Source of the DNA: Plotosus lineatus
Taxonomy: Eukaryota > Chordata > Actinopteri > Siluriformes > Plotosidae
DNA: 64,000 nucleotides
Assembly (NCBI GenBank): GCA_024760905.1
Contig: CM045745.1
Location: forward strand, 17,252,782-17,316,781
Reading direction: 5' to 3'
Shown here piece after piece: positions 21,100 to 34,100 of the stretch. Within the stretch, counting starts at the first letter, position 1. Each line of letters begins with the position of its first letter. Both the position numbers and the translations under genes were made by a program. The notes beneath the pieces are model-generated. The model made no database searches, was not told the origin of the DNA, and saw nothing but the letters and a program-made list of their open reading frames with translations.

Positions 21100-24000
21100 T
21101 CATTCCGAGTGTGGTTTGTAACTGACTGAAGTCGCTGTTTGGCTTTGCATCGATTGTCTCTTTCCATTTACAATAAGAAGTAGAGGAGAGTCCACACGTA
21201 TACTCCGGAAATCATAAGACTGTAAAGGAGAAGGGTTAGTAATGCTAGTGACAAGTCTTATATGTACAGAATTTAACATACTTTAGTCAGTATACGAAAC
21301 ATTTATGACTGGATCCAAATTTCAGGAAACAATGGACTAAATATTAAAAAGTGATATATGATTCTGAAGGCCAGGTTTCACATTGTAGAAGTATTTAGAC
21401 ACAAATAAATCCGAATGTTTGAATTTCATGAAAGGTCCTGGTTTATTTGTGTCTAAATACTTCTACTTGTTCTACAATGTGAAACATGGTCTTCAGAATC
21501 GTATAACTGGCCCAAGATCTATTTAATGCCCCAGTTAAGTTGCCATGGTTATGTGGCTTATTTAATATACAAATAATTTACTGAAAATTATGTAAACCTC
21601 ACTGCGAGTGTGTATTAGTCTGCTTGTTTTTGTCCTCCAGATAAAATTCTACTTCAGTTCAAAACACTTACTTGAATATAATTTTGGTAGCTATATAGAT
21701 ATATTAATGAAGATGAAAAGAAAGAAGGGCACCAAATTATGCAAAGACGTGTCTTTAACAAGAAAATAATATACAGACTGGAGCTCCCATATGATTTCCT
21801 TTACTTGACAGATTTTTGGTGGGAACTTTCAAGCCCCATACACTTATCCTACATATTTTTGTTGTTATATACAGTGGTACCTCGCCTTACGAGTGTCCCT
21901 TATAACAATTTTTCAATGATATGAGCTTCGAACCCACCAAAAATGTGCTCCAACAAGCAAAAATTCACTTTACAAGCTCCCACGCGTGACTATAAATAGT
22001 GTTTACTGCACTTCATATTGTTTGCTCGGTGCTTTATTCCCCTACACCAGGAGTGTCAAACTCATTCCACAAAGGGCCATGTGGCTGCAGGTTTTTATTA
22101 CAACCAAGCAGCAGCAAAACACCTGACTTGGCTCATTTTATCAACTGATCGGAGTCTTCAGGCAGTTGATTGGTCAGTGTCTGTACAAAGCACACAGATC
22201 TTTACCCAAAAACATTGCGCACAGGCTGTTGCATATAATCAAATAAAATTAGAGTTTCAAGGTATCGGCTCGGCCGATTTGGGACGATTTTGCTCCAAGT
22301 ACACATGGGTGGTTATTAGACACAAGATCAAAATATTGGGGGGGCGGGGGCCTTATTACATCACATCCGGTACTGTATACGACGTAATAAGCACCCTGCT
22401 CCAATAAGCGGCCCCCCCAATGTTTTTGATCTTGCGTCTAATAACCACCCATGTGTACTGGGAGCAAAATCGTAGCTCAAACTTAGCAATTTTATTCGAT
22501 CAGTCTCTGCGACCATAAAATGAGGGATTCACTTCCTGTAAAAATGAGTTTACACGGTATCTCAAGACCTCCTGGCACTGGGGAATGTCTATAACATTCA
22601 TCAGTAACAACACGTTCCGCCATGCTTTAAAAAACAGGAAAATATTTTGCTGTGTTCTCTTGGTAAATGTCCAACAACCGATGAACCATTAGAAACTGCT
22701 ATAGCAAAACTATGGGATGCGCTGAATAAATGGAGCGATGAGCCAGATATGGACCTATTAGAAAGTGATAAGTATTTTTCACCAGATTGTCCTGCTCACT
22801 AACGTCATGCATTGAAGCAAGTTCCTGGCCATGTGCTTATGTTTATGTTCGTGTTGATTGGTTCAACATGCCATGTGCTAAAGTTAACATTTGTGTTGAT
22901 TGGCTCGATTTTACTTCCGGGAAAATGTTTAAAGGAACAGCACCGAACAGCCGAGTCGAATCGCTTTAATAATTAGAAGTGTGCACATTTTATTCTGTTT
23001 GAGTATTTGTGTATCGCACTCTAATCGGTCTATAAATATTCTTCCTTGCTTCGTTTCAACTTTGTATGAGGTATACGTACTTGCAGTAGATGTGACGCTA
23101 CGGATGACGTCACATCTCCAAGCAACACTCTACAACAGACTGTGCATGTGCATTGCGAATTGCGACAGAGGGACGTACGCGATGGGGTTTTTTGGACGTT
23201 CAGAAAGTAACATGATGGTTAGAAGCTTTTCCCTCATCAATGGTGCTCCACTTCATGAGTTTGCCAGCAGAGATGCTATAAAGTGAGTTGTTGTTTATAG
23301 AACTGTTGTATAAAGGCAGCATCACACGCCAAATTGTGGGGTTGCAGCAAATATTAGCATGACTGAGTTTATCCTTGACACTCAGGTTTTGTGTTTTCAT
23401 CGACATGGATGAGGAAATTGTGTAAAATCAGCACTCCCTTCCCTGTAATTCTGAGTAAATAAAAGGATGAAGCTGTGGCGCTCGTGTCTATAGTAGAGGA
23501 CACCTGTAATAGCTGAGCAGCACGACTGAAAGATTTAGTGTGCATTTTACTCTAGACAAAGCAGTTCTGCTGTGAGCACATTTGGTGTTAGTGCAGCAGA
23601 AAGTCGGTCTGGTCAAAGTAAAAGGTCTGTAAATAAAAGAGTACAGGCTTCACTCTGAAATTTTAGGCTTCTTTTTGTTGTACGATGATATTAACTACAA
23701 AGTCAGAGGGTACAACAGCTGGAGTTTTACATGTAGATGACTGCAGTGGGTGTACTCTGAGGCTACTTTTCACTTGTAAAAATAATACATTTTGAGAAAC
23801 AATCTCGCAAGGCAAAATAAGCACATACACGCTACATGCTTTCTAAAATAAGTGAGTATACTCTTGTACGCCTGACTACAGCCCTGGAGGACTGTAAATT
23901 TTCTTATTGGTTTATTGTAATATCCAAGTTTTGAAAGCCCGACTTAAATAATTCTCCTTGATATTGAATCTAATCATAATTTTTCATTTCCATGGATGTT

Positions 24001-27000
24001 GAACAGATAATAAACATCATTTCACCACTCAGTGTTTCTGCTTTGATTTCTTAAAGCCATCAAATGAGTAAAGAAGCAGTAAAAAAGGGGAAAGGAAAAA
24101 AAAAAAGGAAAAAAACCCATTCCATTCATGTTGTGTAAATATTAGATCTTGACAACAAACTGTGAAACATGACTGATTATTTTAGTTTTCCTTAAATATT
24201 ATTCTGTGTGTTTGACAGGGAGCATTTTGTGTAACCATGAATGATAATATTGCAAATAAATGTTTTGAGGAAAAAAAAATAATTTTTTTTCACCTAACAC
24301 CTGTCTTCATGTGAACGGGCAGTAGTGGGCGAGTAGATAGGGCACAGGATCACTGATCCTAAGGTTGGGGGTTCGAGTACCCACAAGGTTGTCACTGTAC
24401 CCCCCCAGTGCAGCTAACTGGGTTATCAAAGGCGGGCCATGTCTCTCACTGTCTATGGTGAGAGGCATGTAAAAGAACCATTGCTGGCTGCAGAGCCATC
24501 AGCGTGTTTCTGTCCCTTGTTAAAGGGTTGTGACAGGAAGGGCATCCCACGTAAAAACCTATGCCAAATCAAATGTGCGAATCAGATGATTCACTGTGGC
24601 GACTCCCGGGTAAAAAGGGGAAAAGCCGAAAGGAAGAAAAAAAAAAAAAAAAAAAAAAACCTGTCTTCATGTGAATCTCAGTCCAGTGGAAATAAACTGC
24701 AGCACCTATTCAACCAACCCTTTAGAGGTCGTAGTATAATGCTTCCCTGAAAAGCTGCTGTTTAAATGCTGTCCTATTATGAACATATTTTATTGATGTA
24801 TTATGATTCTACACATAATACATTATCCAAAATTATATAAAATGGGCGTTTACATTATGCTTGTAATTTTTACTGATGTGCATCACAAAAAAAGCCAAAG
24901 AATTAATTTTTAGTCAGATGCAGATCTGCACCAAAACAGCTCTCCCTGAACGCTCAGTGCATCAGTCGAATTATTTCAGTCTGGGTTGGGGAGTGATCAA
25001 GTGCATGTACCTTATCACTGTGTGTTATGCTGTGCCGTTTCACTTGTGGTTCAGGAATAACCACCGTGTCTCCGATCAACACACCCCAACCATCAGCTAC
25101 GTTATAAACCATGACCACATAACATATCTCGTCACTGTCCACCATCCCAAACGTACTGTAAGTAGAAAAACATTGTAAATAAAACATTGTCAGAATTCCA
25201 ACTTGAAAGATTTCATCATAAATTCTTTACTAATTCACTCACAAGGCCATACGGCCCTCCGAAGCCAGGCTAAAGACAACCTTTCCCATGGCTGCAACAC
25301 CTGCATTATGGCCATGTTTAAGAGCAGTGAAACTACAGAGTTCCAGGCTTCCAGTGCGGCCTGTCGGGGAGCGATACTGAGGCGAGGCACACGGACCCAA
25401 AGCAGATATACTCAGGGAGGACAGCATGTTACGCAAGCGGCGTGCTTTCACCTTCCCCTAAGGGACATGGTCAGAGGAAAAAGTTGACACTGTGTACAGA
25501 TACATTTACATACATGTACATTTACAGTATTTGGCAGACGGTCTTATCCAGAGCGACTTGCAATGATCATTTTCATATGACTAGGCAGGCAATTGAGGGT
25601 TAAGGGCCTTTCTCAAGGGCCCAACAGTGGTAATGGAACCACTGATTTTCAGATCAGTAACACACTGTATTAACCACTAAGCCACCCCACACAAATCTGT
25701 ATGACCGTATTCAGTACTCATGACACAAGATAGAAAATTTCAGCAACACTCACCTTATTCTCCATAAGTCCAGTTATCTGGTCCAAGTATTTCAGCAAAA
25801 GCTTCTCCCTTTCAGTAGCTTCCTCCCAGCTGGGGTCGAGAGCTGCAGCACGACTGTATCCCGCTAGAGCTGAACTGAACATTTCTTCATATTGGAACAA
25901 CTAAAATTCAAGATAAAAAAAAAAAGTTAATATCAGACCAGCCTGTGGATATGAGCTGCAATAATACAATCTATAAGTTCTAAAAAAAAAAAAAAAATCA
26001 AAAAACTTATGTTTTTAAAATGAATTACAGCAATCCAGGAACACGTTTACTGCATAATTTGATGCAAATCAACATAAATAAGGTCACAGAAACTTTGCCC
26101 TGTTACACAGTACAAAGCAACACTTTGTAGGTTGTAGTAATCTAAATAAATAAATCTAAAGTTTGAGAGAATTACTGTGGCTCGATTGAAGTGCAGATCA
26201 GCATTTAAGGCAGATGATTTGTCAATTTTCTCCTGAAACAAATAAACAATGCATGTAATTAGCAAGTAAATATACACAGAACACAATAGTCTGTGAATAA
26301 TCTATCCAATGTGCATCTACTCACAGCTTGAGAATAGGCACTAAGAGCTTGCTGAGACATCACAGGATTTTGTCCACTGCTGAAGAACAAGGAGATGTAT
26401 GCATTCCCCAAGATATCTGCTCAAGAATGCAGCTCATTTATTTCAAACCAACTGGATAAGTTTACAATCTTAATATCTTTAGGTCGATATGTAAACACAC
26501 CCACAATTATACAAAAACTCACTGCAAGATCAACACTGCTTTTTCAAACACAGAAGGAACCTTGAACTTTTATTTTTGAAATTTGTCTCAAGATGCTTTT
26601 CAAGTCCACATGCAAACAAATACAGTGGTACCTCACCATACGAAATTAATCCGTCCCCCGAAGAGGTTTCGTAACCTGCATTTTTCGAAAGTTGAACCGC
26701 ATTTTACATGTAAAACGCGTGATTCCTTCCAAGGCCCCCAATACCACCCCAAAACCCTTTAAAAATTATAAAACTGTACCGTACCTTCTAAGGCCTCTTT
26801 CTGCTTCAATATTGTACCGATGGTAGATGGGTTTGGCCATATTCCTTTGCGATATCACTCAACCGCATGCCACGAGACCACTTCTTTTCACTCTTATCGG
26901 GAATCACACATGCGTGTGTGCACGCGCGTGTGTGTTAACCATGTCTTGTTAGCAGAGTTATAATCTTACAAATATTTATGCAAGGTTAAAAGACTGAGCT

Positions 27001-27373
27001 AAAAAAATAAAGTTGCAATGAGCACACTCGAAAAACTCATGAAACAACAGTAACTCTGTCCTTTACACGAAAAGCATCATGGGTATAATGGAGATGCAGC
27101 TCCATAATAGCCAATAGGAGGGAGCTGCGTCATCCCTCCTAGCCAATGGGATGCCAGCGGGGCAAGATGTTTGGAGATAACCAATGGGAGGCCAGCGAGG
27201 TGGGATGTTGGGAGATAGCTAAGGGACAGCAATTCACGCATTGTTTGAATTTTTGAGATGGTGCTCTCGTAATGTGAATTTGTTTCATATCCAGAGACAG
27301 AAATCTTAGGTAAATGCGTTTCATAACCTGGATTTTTCGTTTGTTGGGTCTCTCATAAGGTGAGGTACCACTA

Positions 27374-27439
<66 letters not shown>

Positions 27440-30400
27440 CCTTCTAAAAAAATTAGCATATTGTGATGAAGTTCATTATTTTCTGTAATGTACTGATAAA
27501 AATGAAATGTTCATATATTTTAGATTCATTGCACACCAACTGAAATATTTCAGGTCTTTTATTGTTTTAATACTGATGATTTTGGCATACAGCTCATGAA
27601 AACCCAAAATTCCTATCTCAAAAAATTAGCATATCATGAAAAGGTAGTCTAAACGAGCTATTAACCTAATCATCTGAATCAACCAATTAACTCTAAACAC
27701 CTGCAAAAGATTCCTGAGGCTTTTAAAAACTCCTAGCCTGGTTCATTACTCAAAACCGCAATCATGGGTAAGACTGCCGACCTGACTGCTGTCCAGAAGG
27801 CCATCACGGACACCCTCAAGCAAGAGGATAAGACACAGAAAGAAATCTCTGAGCGAATAGGCTGTTCCCAGAGTGCTCTATCAAGGACCTCAGTGGGACG
27901 TCTGTGGGATGGAAAAAAAGTGTGGCAGAAAACGCTGCACAACCAGAAGAGGTGACCGGACCCTGAGGAAGATTGTGGAGAAGGGCCGCTTCCAGACCTT
28001 GGGGGACCTGTGGAAATAATGGACTGGGCTACAGGTGCCGCATTCCCCAGGTCAAGCCACTTTTGAACCAGAAACAGCGGCGGAAGCGCCTGACCTGGGC
28101 TACAGAGAAGCAGCATTGGACTGTTGCTCAGTGGTCCAAAGTACTTTTTTCGGATGAAAGCAAATTTTGCATGTCATTCGGAAATCAAGTTGCCAGAGTC
28201 TGGAGGAAGACTGGGGAGAAGGAAATGCCAAAATGCCTGAAGTCCAGTGTCAAGTACCCACAGTCAGTGATGGTCTGGGGTGCCATGTCAGCTGCTGGTG
28301 TTGGTCCACTGTGTTTTATCAAAGACAGGTTCAATGCAGCTAGCTATCAGGAGATTTTGGAGCACTTCATGCTTCCATCTGCTGAAAAGCTTTATGGAGA
28401 TGAAGATTTCATTTTTCAGCACGACCTGGCACCTGCTCACAGTGCCAAAACCACTGCTAAGTGGTTTACTGATCATGGTATTACTGTCCTCAATTGGCCT
28501 GCCAACTCTCCTGACCTGAAGCCCATAGAGAATCTGTGGGATATTGTGAAGAGAAAGTTGGGAGACACCAGACCCAACACTGTGGATGAGCTTAAGGCCG
28601 CTATCGAAGCATCCTGGGCCTCCGTAACACCTCAGCAGTGCCACAGGCTGATTGCCTCCATGCCACGCCCGCATTGAAGCAGTCATTTCTGCAAAAGGCT
28701 TCCCGACCAAGTATTGAGTGCATAACTGAACATAATTATTTGAAGGTTGACTTTTTTTGTATTAAAAACACTTTTTTTATTGGTCGGATGAATATGCTAA
28801 TTTTTTGAGATAGGGATTTTTGGTTTTTCTTTATTTTTTGCCAAAATTATCAAAATTAAAACAATAAAAGACCTGAAATATTTCAGTTGGTGTGCAATGA
28901 ATCTAAAATATATGAAAGTTTAATGTTTATACATTACAGAAAATAATGAACTTTATCACAATATGCTCATTTTTTGAGAAGGACTAGTATATACACACAC
29001 AGTGGGGCCAATAAGTATTGGGCAATGTAAAAATGTGCAAGTTCACCAGATTAAAAAGATGAGAGGTTTGTAATTTTCATCATAAGGTACACATCAAGCT
29101 TGAGAGACAGAATGTAAAAAAAAAAAATCCAGGAAATAACATTGTATGATTTTTAAACAATTTATTTGTGAAAATGGGAGGCCAATAAGTATTGGGCAGC
29201 TAGAAAACAAACACTATTTCGGCCCCCACTCGTTAACAGTATGAATGACACCCGTTTGAACTGATTAGATACATAAGAGACACCTTCAAACCTGCACACA
29301 CCTTCAAACTGTCAGACTGCAGTCTTCACCATGACCAAGACCAGTGAGCTTCCCAAAGACATCAGAGATAAAATTGCACAACTGCACAAAGCTGGGATGA
29401 GTCAAACTGCAATTGGTAAACAACTTTGTGAGAAAAGATCAACAGTTGGAAACATTATTAGAAAATGGAAGTATAACATCACTGACAACCTCCCGAGGAG
29501 TGGCGTCCATGCAAGATCTCACCTCGTGGGGTTCAAAGAATCCTGAGAACAGTGAGTAATCAGCCCAGAACTACACGGCAGGAATCGGTCAATGATTTGA
29601 AAACGGCAGGAACCACCGTCACAAAGATGACAATAACTATCACACTACATCGTCATGAGATGAAATCCTGCATTGCCCAAAAGGTTCCCCTACTAAACAA
29701 AAAAACATGTAAAGGCCCGTCTGAAACATGCTAAAGACCATCTGGACGATCCAGAGGAGGATTGGGAGAATGTGATGTGGTCAGATGAGACAAAAATTGA
29801 ACTTGTTGGTTTAAACAACACTCGCCGTGTTTGAAGAAAGAAGAATGCTGAGTTGCATCCCAACAATACCATAGCTACTGTGAAGCATGAGGGTGGACAC
29901 ATCATGCTTTGGGGATGCTTTTCTGCAAAAGGGACAGGAAGACTGCACCGTATCAATGGCAACATGAATTGGGCCATGTGTTGTGACATTTTGGGTAAAA
30001 ACCTCCTTCCCTCGGTCAGAGCATTAAAGATGAAACATGGCAGGGTCTTCCAGCATGATAACGATCCAAAGCACACAGCCAAGAAAACCAAGGAATGGCT
30101 CCGTAAAAAGCATATCAAGGTTCTGGAGTGGCCTAGCCAGTCTCCAGACCTCAACCCAATCGAAAACCTGTGGAGGGAGTTAAAACTTCGAGTTGCCAAG
30201 CGACAGCCCTCAAACATCACAGCTCTAGAGAAGATCTGTGCAGAGGAGTGGGCCAAAATACCAACTAAAGTGTGTGTAGACCTGGTCAAGAACTACAGGA
30301 ACCAATTGACCTCTGTCATTGCCAACCAAGGCTACATTACAAAGTATTAAAAGTAACTTTTGTTGGCTTCCCAATACTTATTGGCCTCCCATTTTCACAA

Positions 30401-30703
30401 ATAAATTGTTTAAAAATCATACAATGTGATTTCCTGGATTTTTTTTTTACATTCTGTTTTTCAAGCTTGATGTGTACCGATGATGAAAATTACAAACCTC
30501 TCTTATCTTTTTAAATGGGTGAACTTGCACATTTTTACGTTGCCCAATACTTATTGGCCCCACTGTACATATACACTTCTTTTCCTTTCGGCTTTTCCCG
30601 TCAGGGGTCGCCACAGCAAATCATCTGCCTCCATCTCACCCCATCCTTTGCATTTTCTTCTCTTACACCAACTACCTTCATGTCCTCCTTCACCACATCT
30701 ACA

Positions 30704-30769
<66 letters not shown>

Positions 30770-31035
30770 CATCCCCCAGTGCAGCTAACTGGGTTATCAA
30801 AGGCGGGCCATGTCTCTCACTGTCTATGGTGAGAGGCATGTAAAAGAACCATTGCTGACTTTCGTAAAGAGTAGCTGCAAAGCCGTCAGCGTGTTTCTGA
30901 CCCTTGCTAAAAATGGTTGTGACAGGAAGGGCATCCGACGTAAAAAACCTCTGCCAAATAAAAATGTGCGAATCAGATGATTTGCTGTGGCGACTCCCAA
31001 GTAAAAAGGGAAAAAGCCGAAAGGAATACAGACAG

Positions 31036-31100
<65 letters not shown>

Positions 31101-34100
31101 GGGGTGTGTGTGTGTTTGTGTGTAAGTGGCAATTTTTGAAACTGATTTGCAAGTAAGTTTCAATTGGTTTTCAGATGTTTGGGGGAAAAAAAGGCAAATC
31201 TCGTAAAGCTGTTGCAATTTGTTTGGTTTTCATTCTGAAACCATTCACGTTTTGTTAGCATGAAAAAATATGAATATTGACAAAATATTTGTGGAATATG
31301 GCAGATGCCAGCAACTCTGAAGGGTTCCGCATGGTAGTCTCACTTTTTCTTGCAAAAAATTAAAATAAACGAATAATTTGCGAGCAAAACGACACCTTTA
31401 CGACATGTGTGGCTTGTTTGAGACTGTTCTGCATCAGAGCCTTGTTTTGAGACATTGGTGGAAATTTCAAACATTTTGAAATTTTTTACAATGACTTCAT
31501 GAACCTGGCGACCAAAATGTGACACCATGAATTTCGCACAATATATTGGAGAATGAAAAGTGACAGCCACAAAATTACCATTTGCGTCAATCGCTTTTCT
31601 ATCGCACCTCTAGTGTGGTCACCCAAAACAGGTTTGAGAACCTGCCAAAGTTGTTCTAGAGACTTGACACCGTTGCTATTTTTATTGGTAAATCCTATAG
31701 ACATTTTTATTTCCATTATATGGTGTGTTACTCTTTTTCTACAGACATACAAAACATTTTTGTCTGAAAACTGGAAGAAACAACCTTTCAACTTTCAACA
31801 CTGAATCAAAATGTTTCTTGGGTTTTTGAACCCAATATGAAGAACTGATTAAGAAGATCTGGGTTCAAGTGTTTCGAAATTACCCGTGGTATGAGAGTGA
31901 ATGCTTGTGTGTGTTGGCCCTGAGATGGTTTGCTGAGCTGTCCAATTCATGTCTAGTATCCCTAGTAAACCAGATTTCCATCTGTATCAATGACTGTCTT
32001 TTTTTGTAAAGTAATTTTTTTTTAACAAACAACTGTGATGCTACCAATTAGTCATGTAAAATGTATCAGCTGACAGTAACTAACTTACACCAAGATGTTC
32101 CATCTGTGACATCCAGCTGTACAGCCTGCCTGGCCTGATCCACACTCTCCATGATCCGCTTGCCTTGCTCCTCACTGCCCCCTTCTGGAGGCAGCTGCCT
32201 GAGCACCATAGAGAGGTTTCGCAAAGACACTTTATTTTTGCTCTGGGGGAAGAGACAAAGGGAAAATCTCAGGAGGAAAAACAACCCTAAAGTCACAGAT
32301 GGACACCTATCTTACTTTTTCTATGTGGAATTAAACGCAAAAGTAATTGATGCACTTGGTACGCCTTAAGCAGTTTGCTTGAACTGTAACCCTGATCTTT
32401 GAGCTGTTTCCTTAAAACATGTATCATTTAGTACCCCCATTTCACTGGACTACGGCATGCAAAGATTGTAGCTTAAAGACGCGGACCGCAGTCTACGAAG
32501 AACTTCAGCATTTTTACACGGAAAATGGGTGAAAATCCTACGGAAAAGTAGAAATCTCGGAATGTTCACAGCATGTGCAGAACAGGTACGGCAAAGTGAC
32601 CCCACGGAACACTCACGGATTTCTTTTCCGTAATTGTGCTTTTGAACATGTTCAAAAGCACGTTCACGAAATATTTTGGCCTGCCGGAAGCATTCGGAAG
32701 TGGAGGAAGACTTGAGGAATAACTACGGAATGACACGGAAGATGAGGGAATGATTGCGGAACGTTTTGCGGATGACATTTTTGCTTCCGTAAGTCTGCCG
32801 TGCTCCAGTGAAATGGGGGCATAAAGGACATTAGTACCAAGTGGTGAAAGTTTGGTTCAAATCCATGTGCACAATATTTTTCAAAGATAACCTCATTTCG
32901 CCTATAACCTCAGGACCTGTATCAGTCTATGGGTGTTTAGTAGTGAGCAATTTGTGAACATTTTGGTCAAAATCCATTGAGAAGATTCAGAAGATAGATG
33001 CACTGACAGGGCAGAAACATAATGAATACTGAAACAAGGAATAAGGAGATATTACTATTTGGTTAACAGAAAGGACACCACACCGATTTTCTTCGGAAAA
33101 TTTTAAAACCACTAAAAGTAGATAATTGTTTAAATATGTACTTGATGTAGCGCTCTATTGAAACAGGTCCTTGCAGCAACCAGATCGCCTTTCTTCCAGT
33201 ACTGTTCGCCAAGTGTATTCCACGCCTCCACCAGATCTGGTTCAAGTTTTACTGCCCTGGAGAGACTCTCTTCTGCTGCCTGACTGAAATGTGGCTCTAC
33301 GTTAAGACACCGACCCTGCAGGAGAAAAAACTGAGCGCTGCATTTGTAGAGATCTGAAAAAAAGATGAGAAAAGCTAATTAACATTATGCTACATTAACA
33401 CAGCCCTATCTAATGACACTGAAAAATCTCAGTTTTTTTTTTTTTTTTTTGTCAAAGCCACTGCCTAACTTGTAATGTATAAATAATCTGTTCATCTTGT
33501 CCACCCCCAAATCACACTGTGATTGTACAATACAAGTAAAATATTTAATATCTTCTTGAAAAGATTATGGAACTACACCATCAGTGAGTATAAATTAAAC
33601 ACCCGCCTTCATTCTCCTCCAGTTTCTTCATCGTCTTATTCATCTCTTGGACAACATCATTCTGTTTTTTACCAGCATCTTCTAAACTGTGTGTCTCAAA
33701 ATAGTGATCCCTAAAACGATAAAGTTCATCCACAAGGTCCTAGAAAACAACAACAAAACCAGAATGTCAATGATGGAGTGCTCATTCAGCATTTGTACAG
33801 GATAAAATTGGGCAATTTTCAGAAATTTCAGGTATTTGGATATCACAGTTTTACTTATTTGTGGTGTACTACATATGATGAATGAATTTATGAAAGCAAA
33901 CATGGGTAAATTTCCATAAACATTTTTTAACTCTGCAGGAAAAAGAAAGAGGGATGAACTGTGTGTTAAGACCTGTGAGAATAGAACTGATCAGAAGGAT
34001 GACTGGAGTTGACAACTTTAAAAGCCCACTGAGGTTAACCAGCTGAAGAAAACAGAATTCAAACCGAACAAGAAACAAATGAGTAGAAGCACTTTTTGTA

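Noticed and set aside
27733..28116. 127-codon minus-strand frame
   Set aside because: Antisense to the DNA-binding part of the first Tc1-like transposase.
29693..30289. 198-codon open frame on the minus strand
   Set aside because: It is antisense to the catalytic part of the second Tc1-like transposase and has no recognisable domain.
30699..31217. 172-codon frame rich in Ile-Tyr and Thr-His repeats
   Set aside because: Translation of AT and GT microsatellites joined to a SINE.
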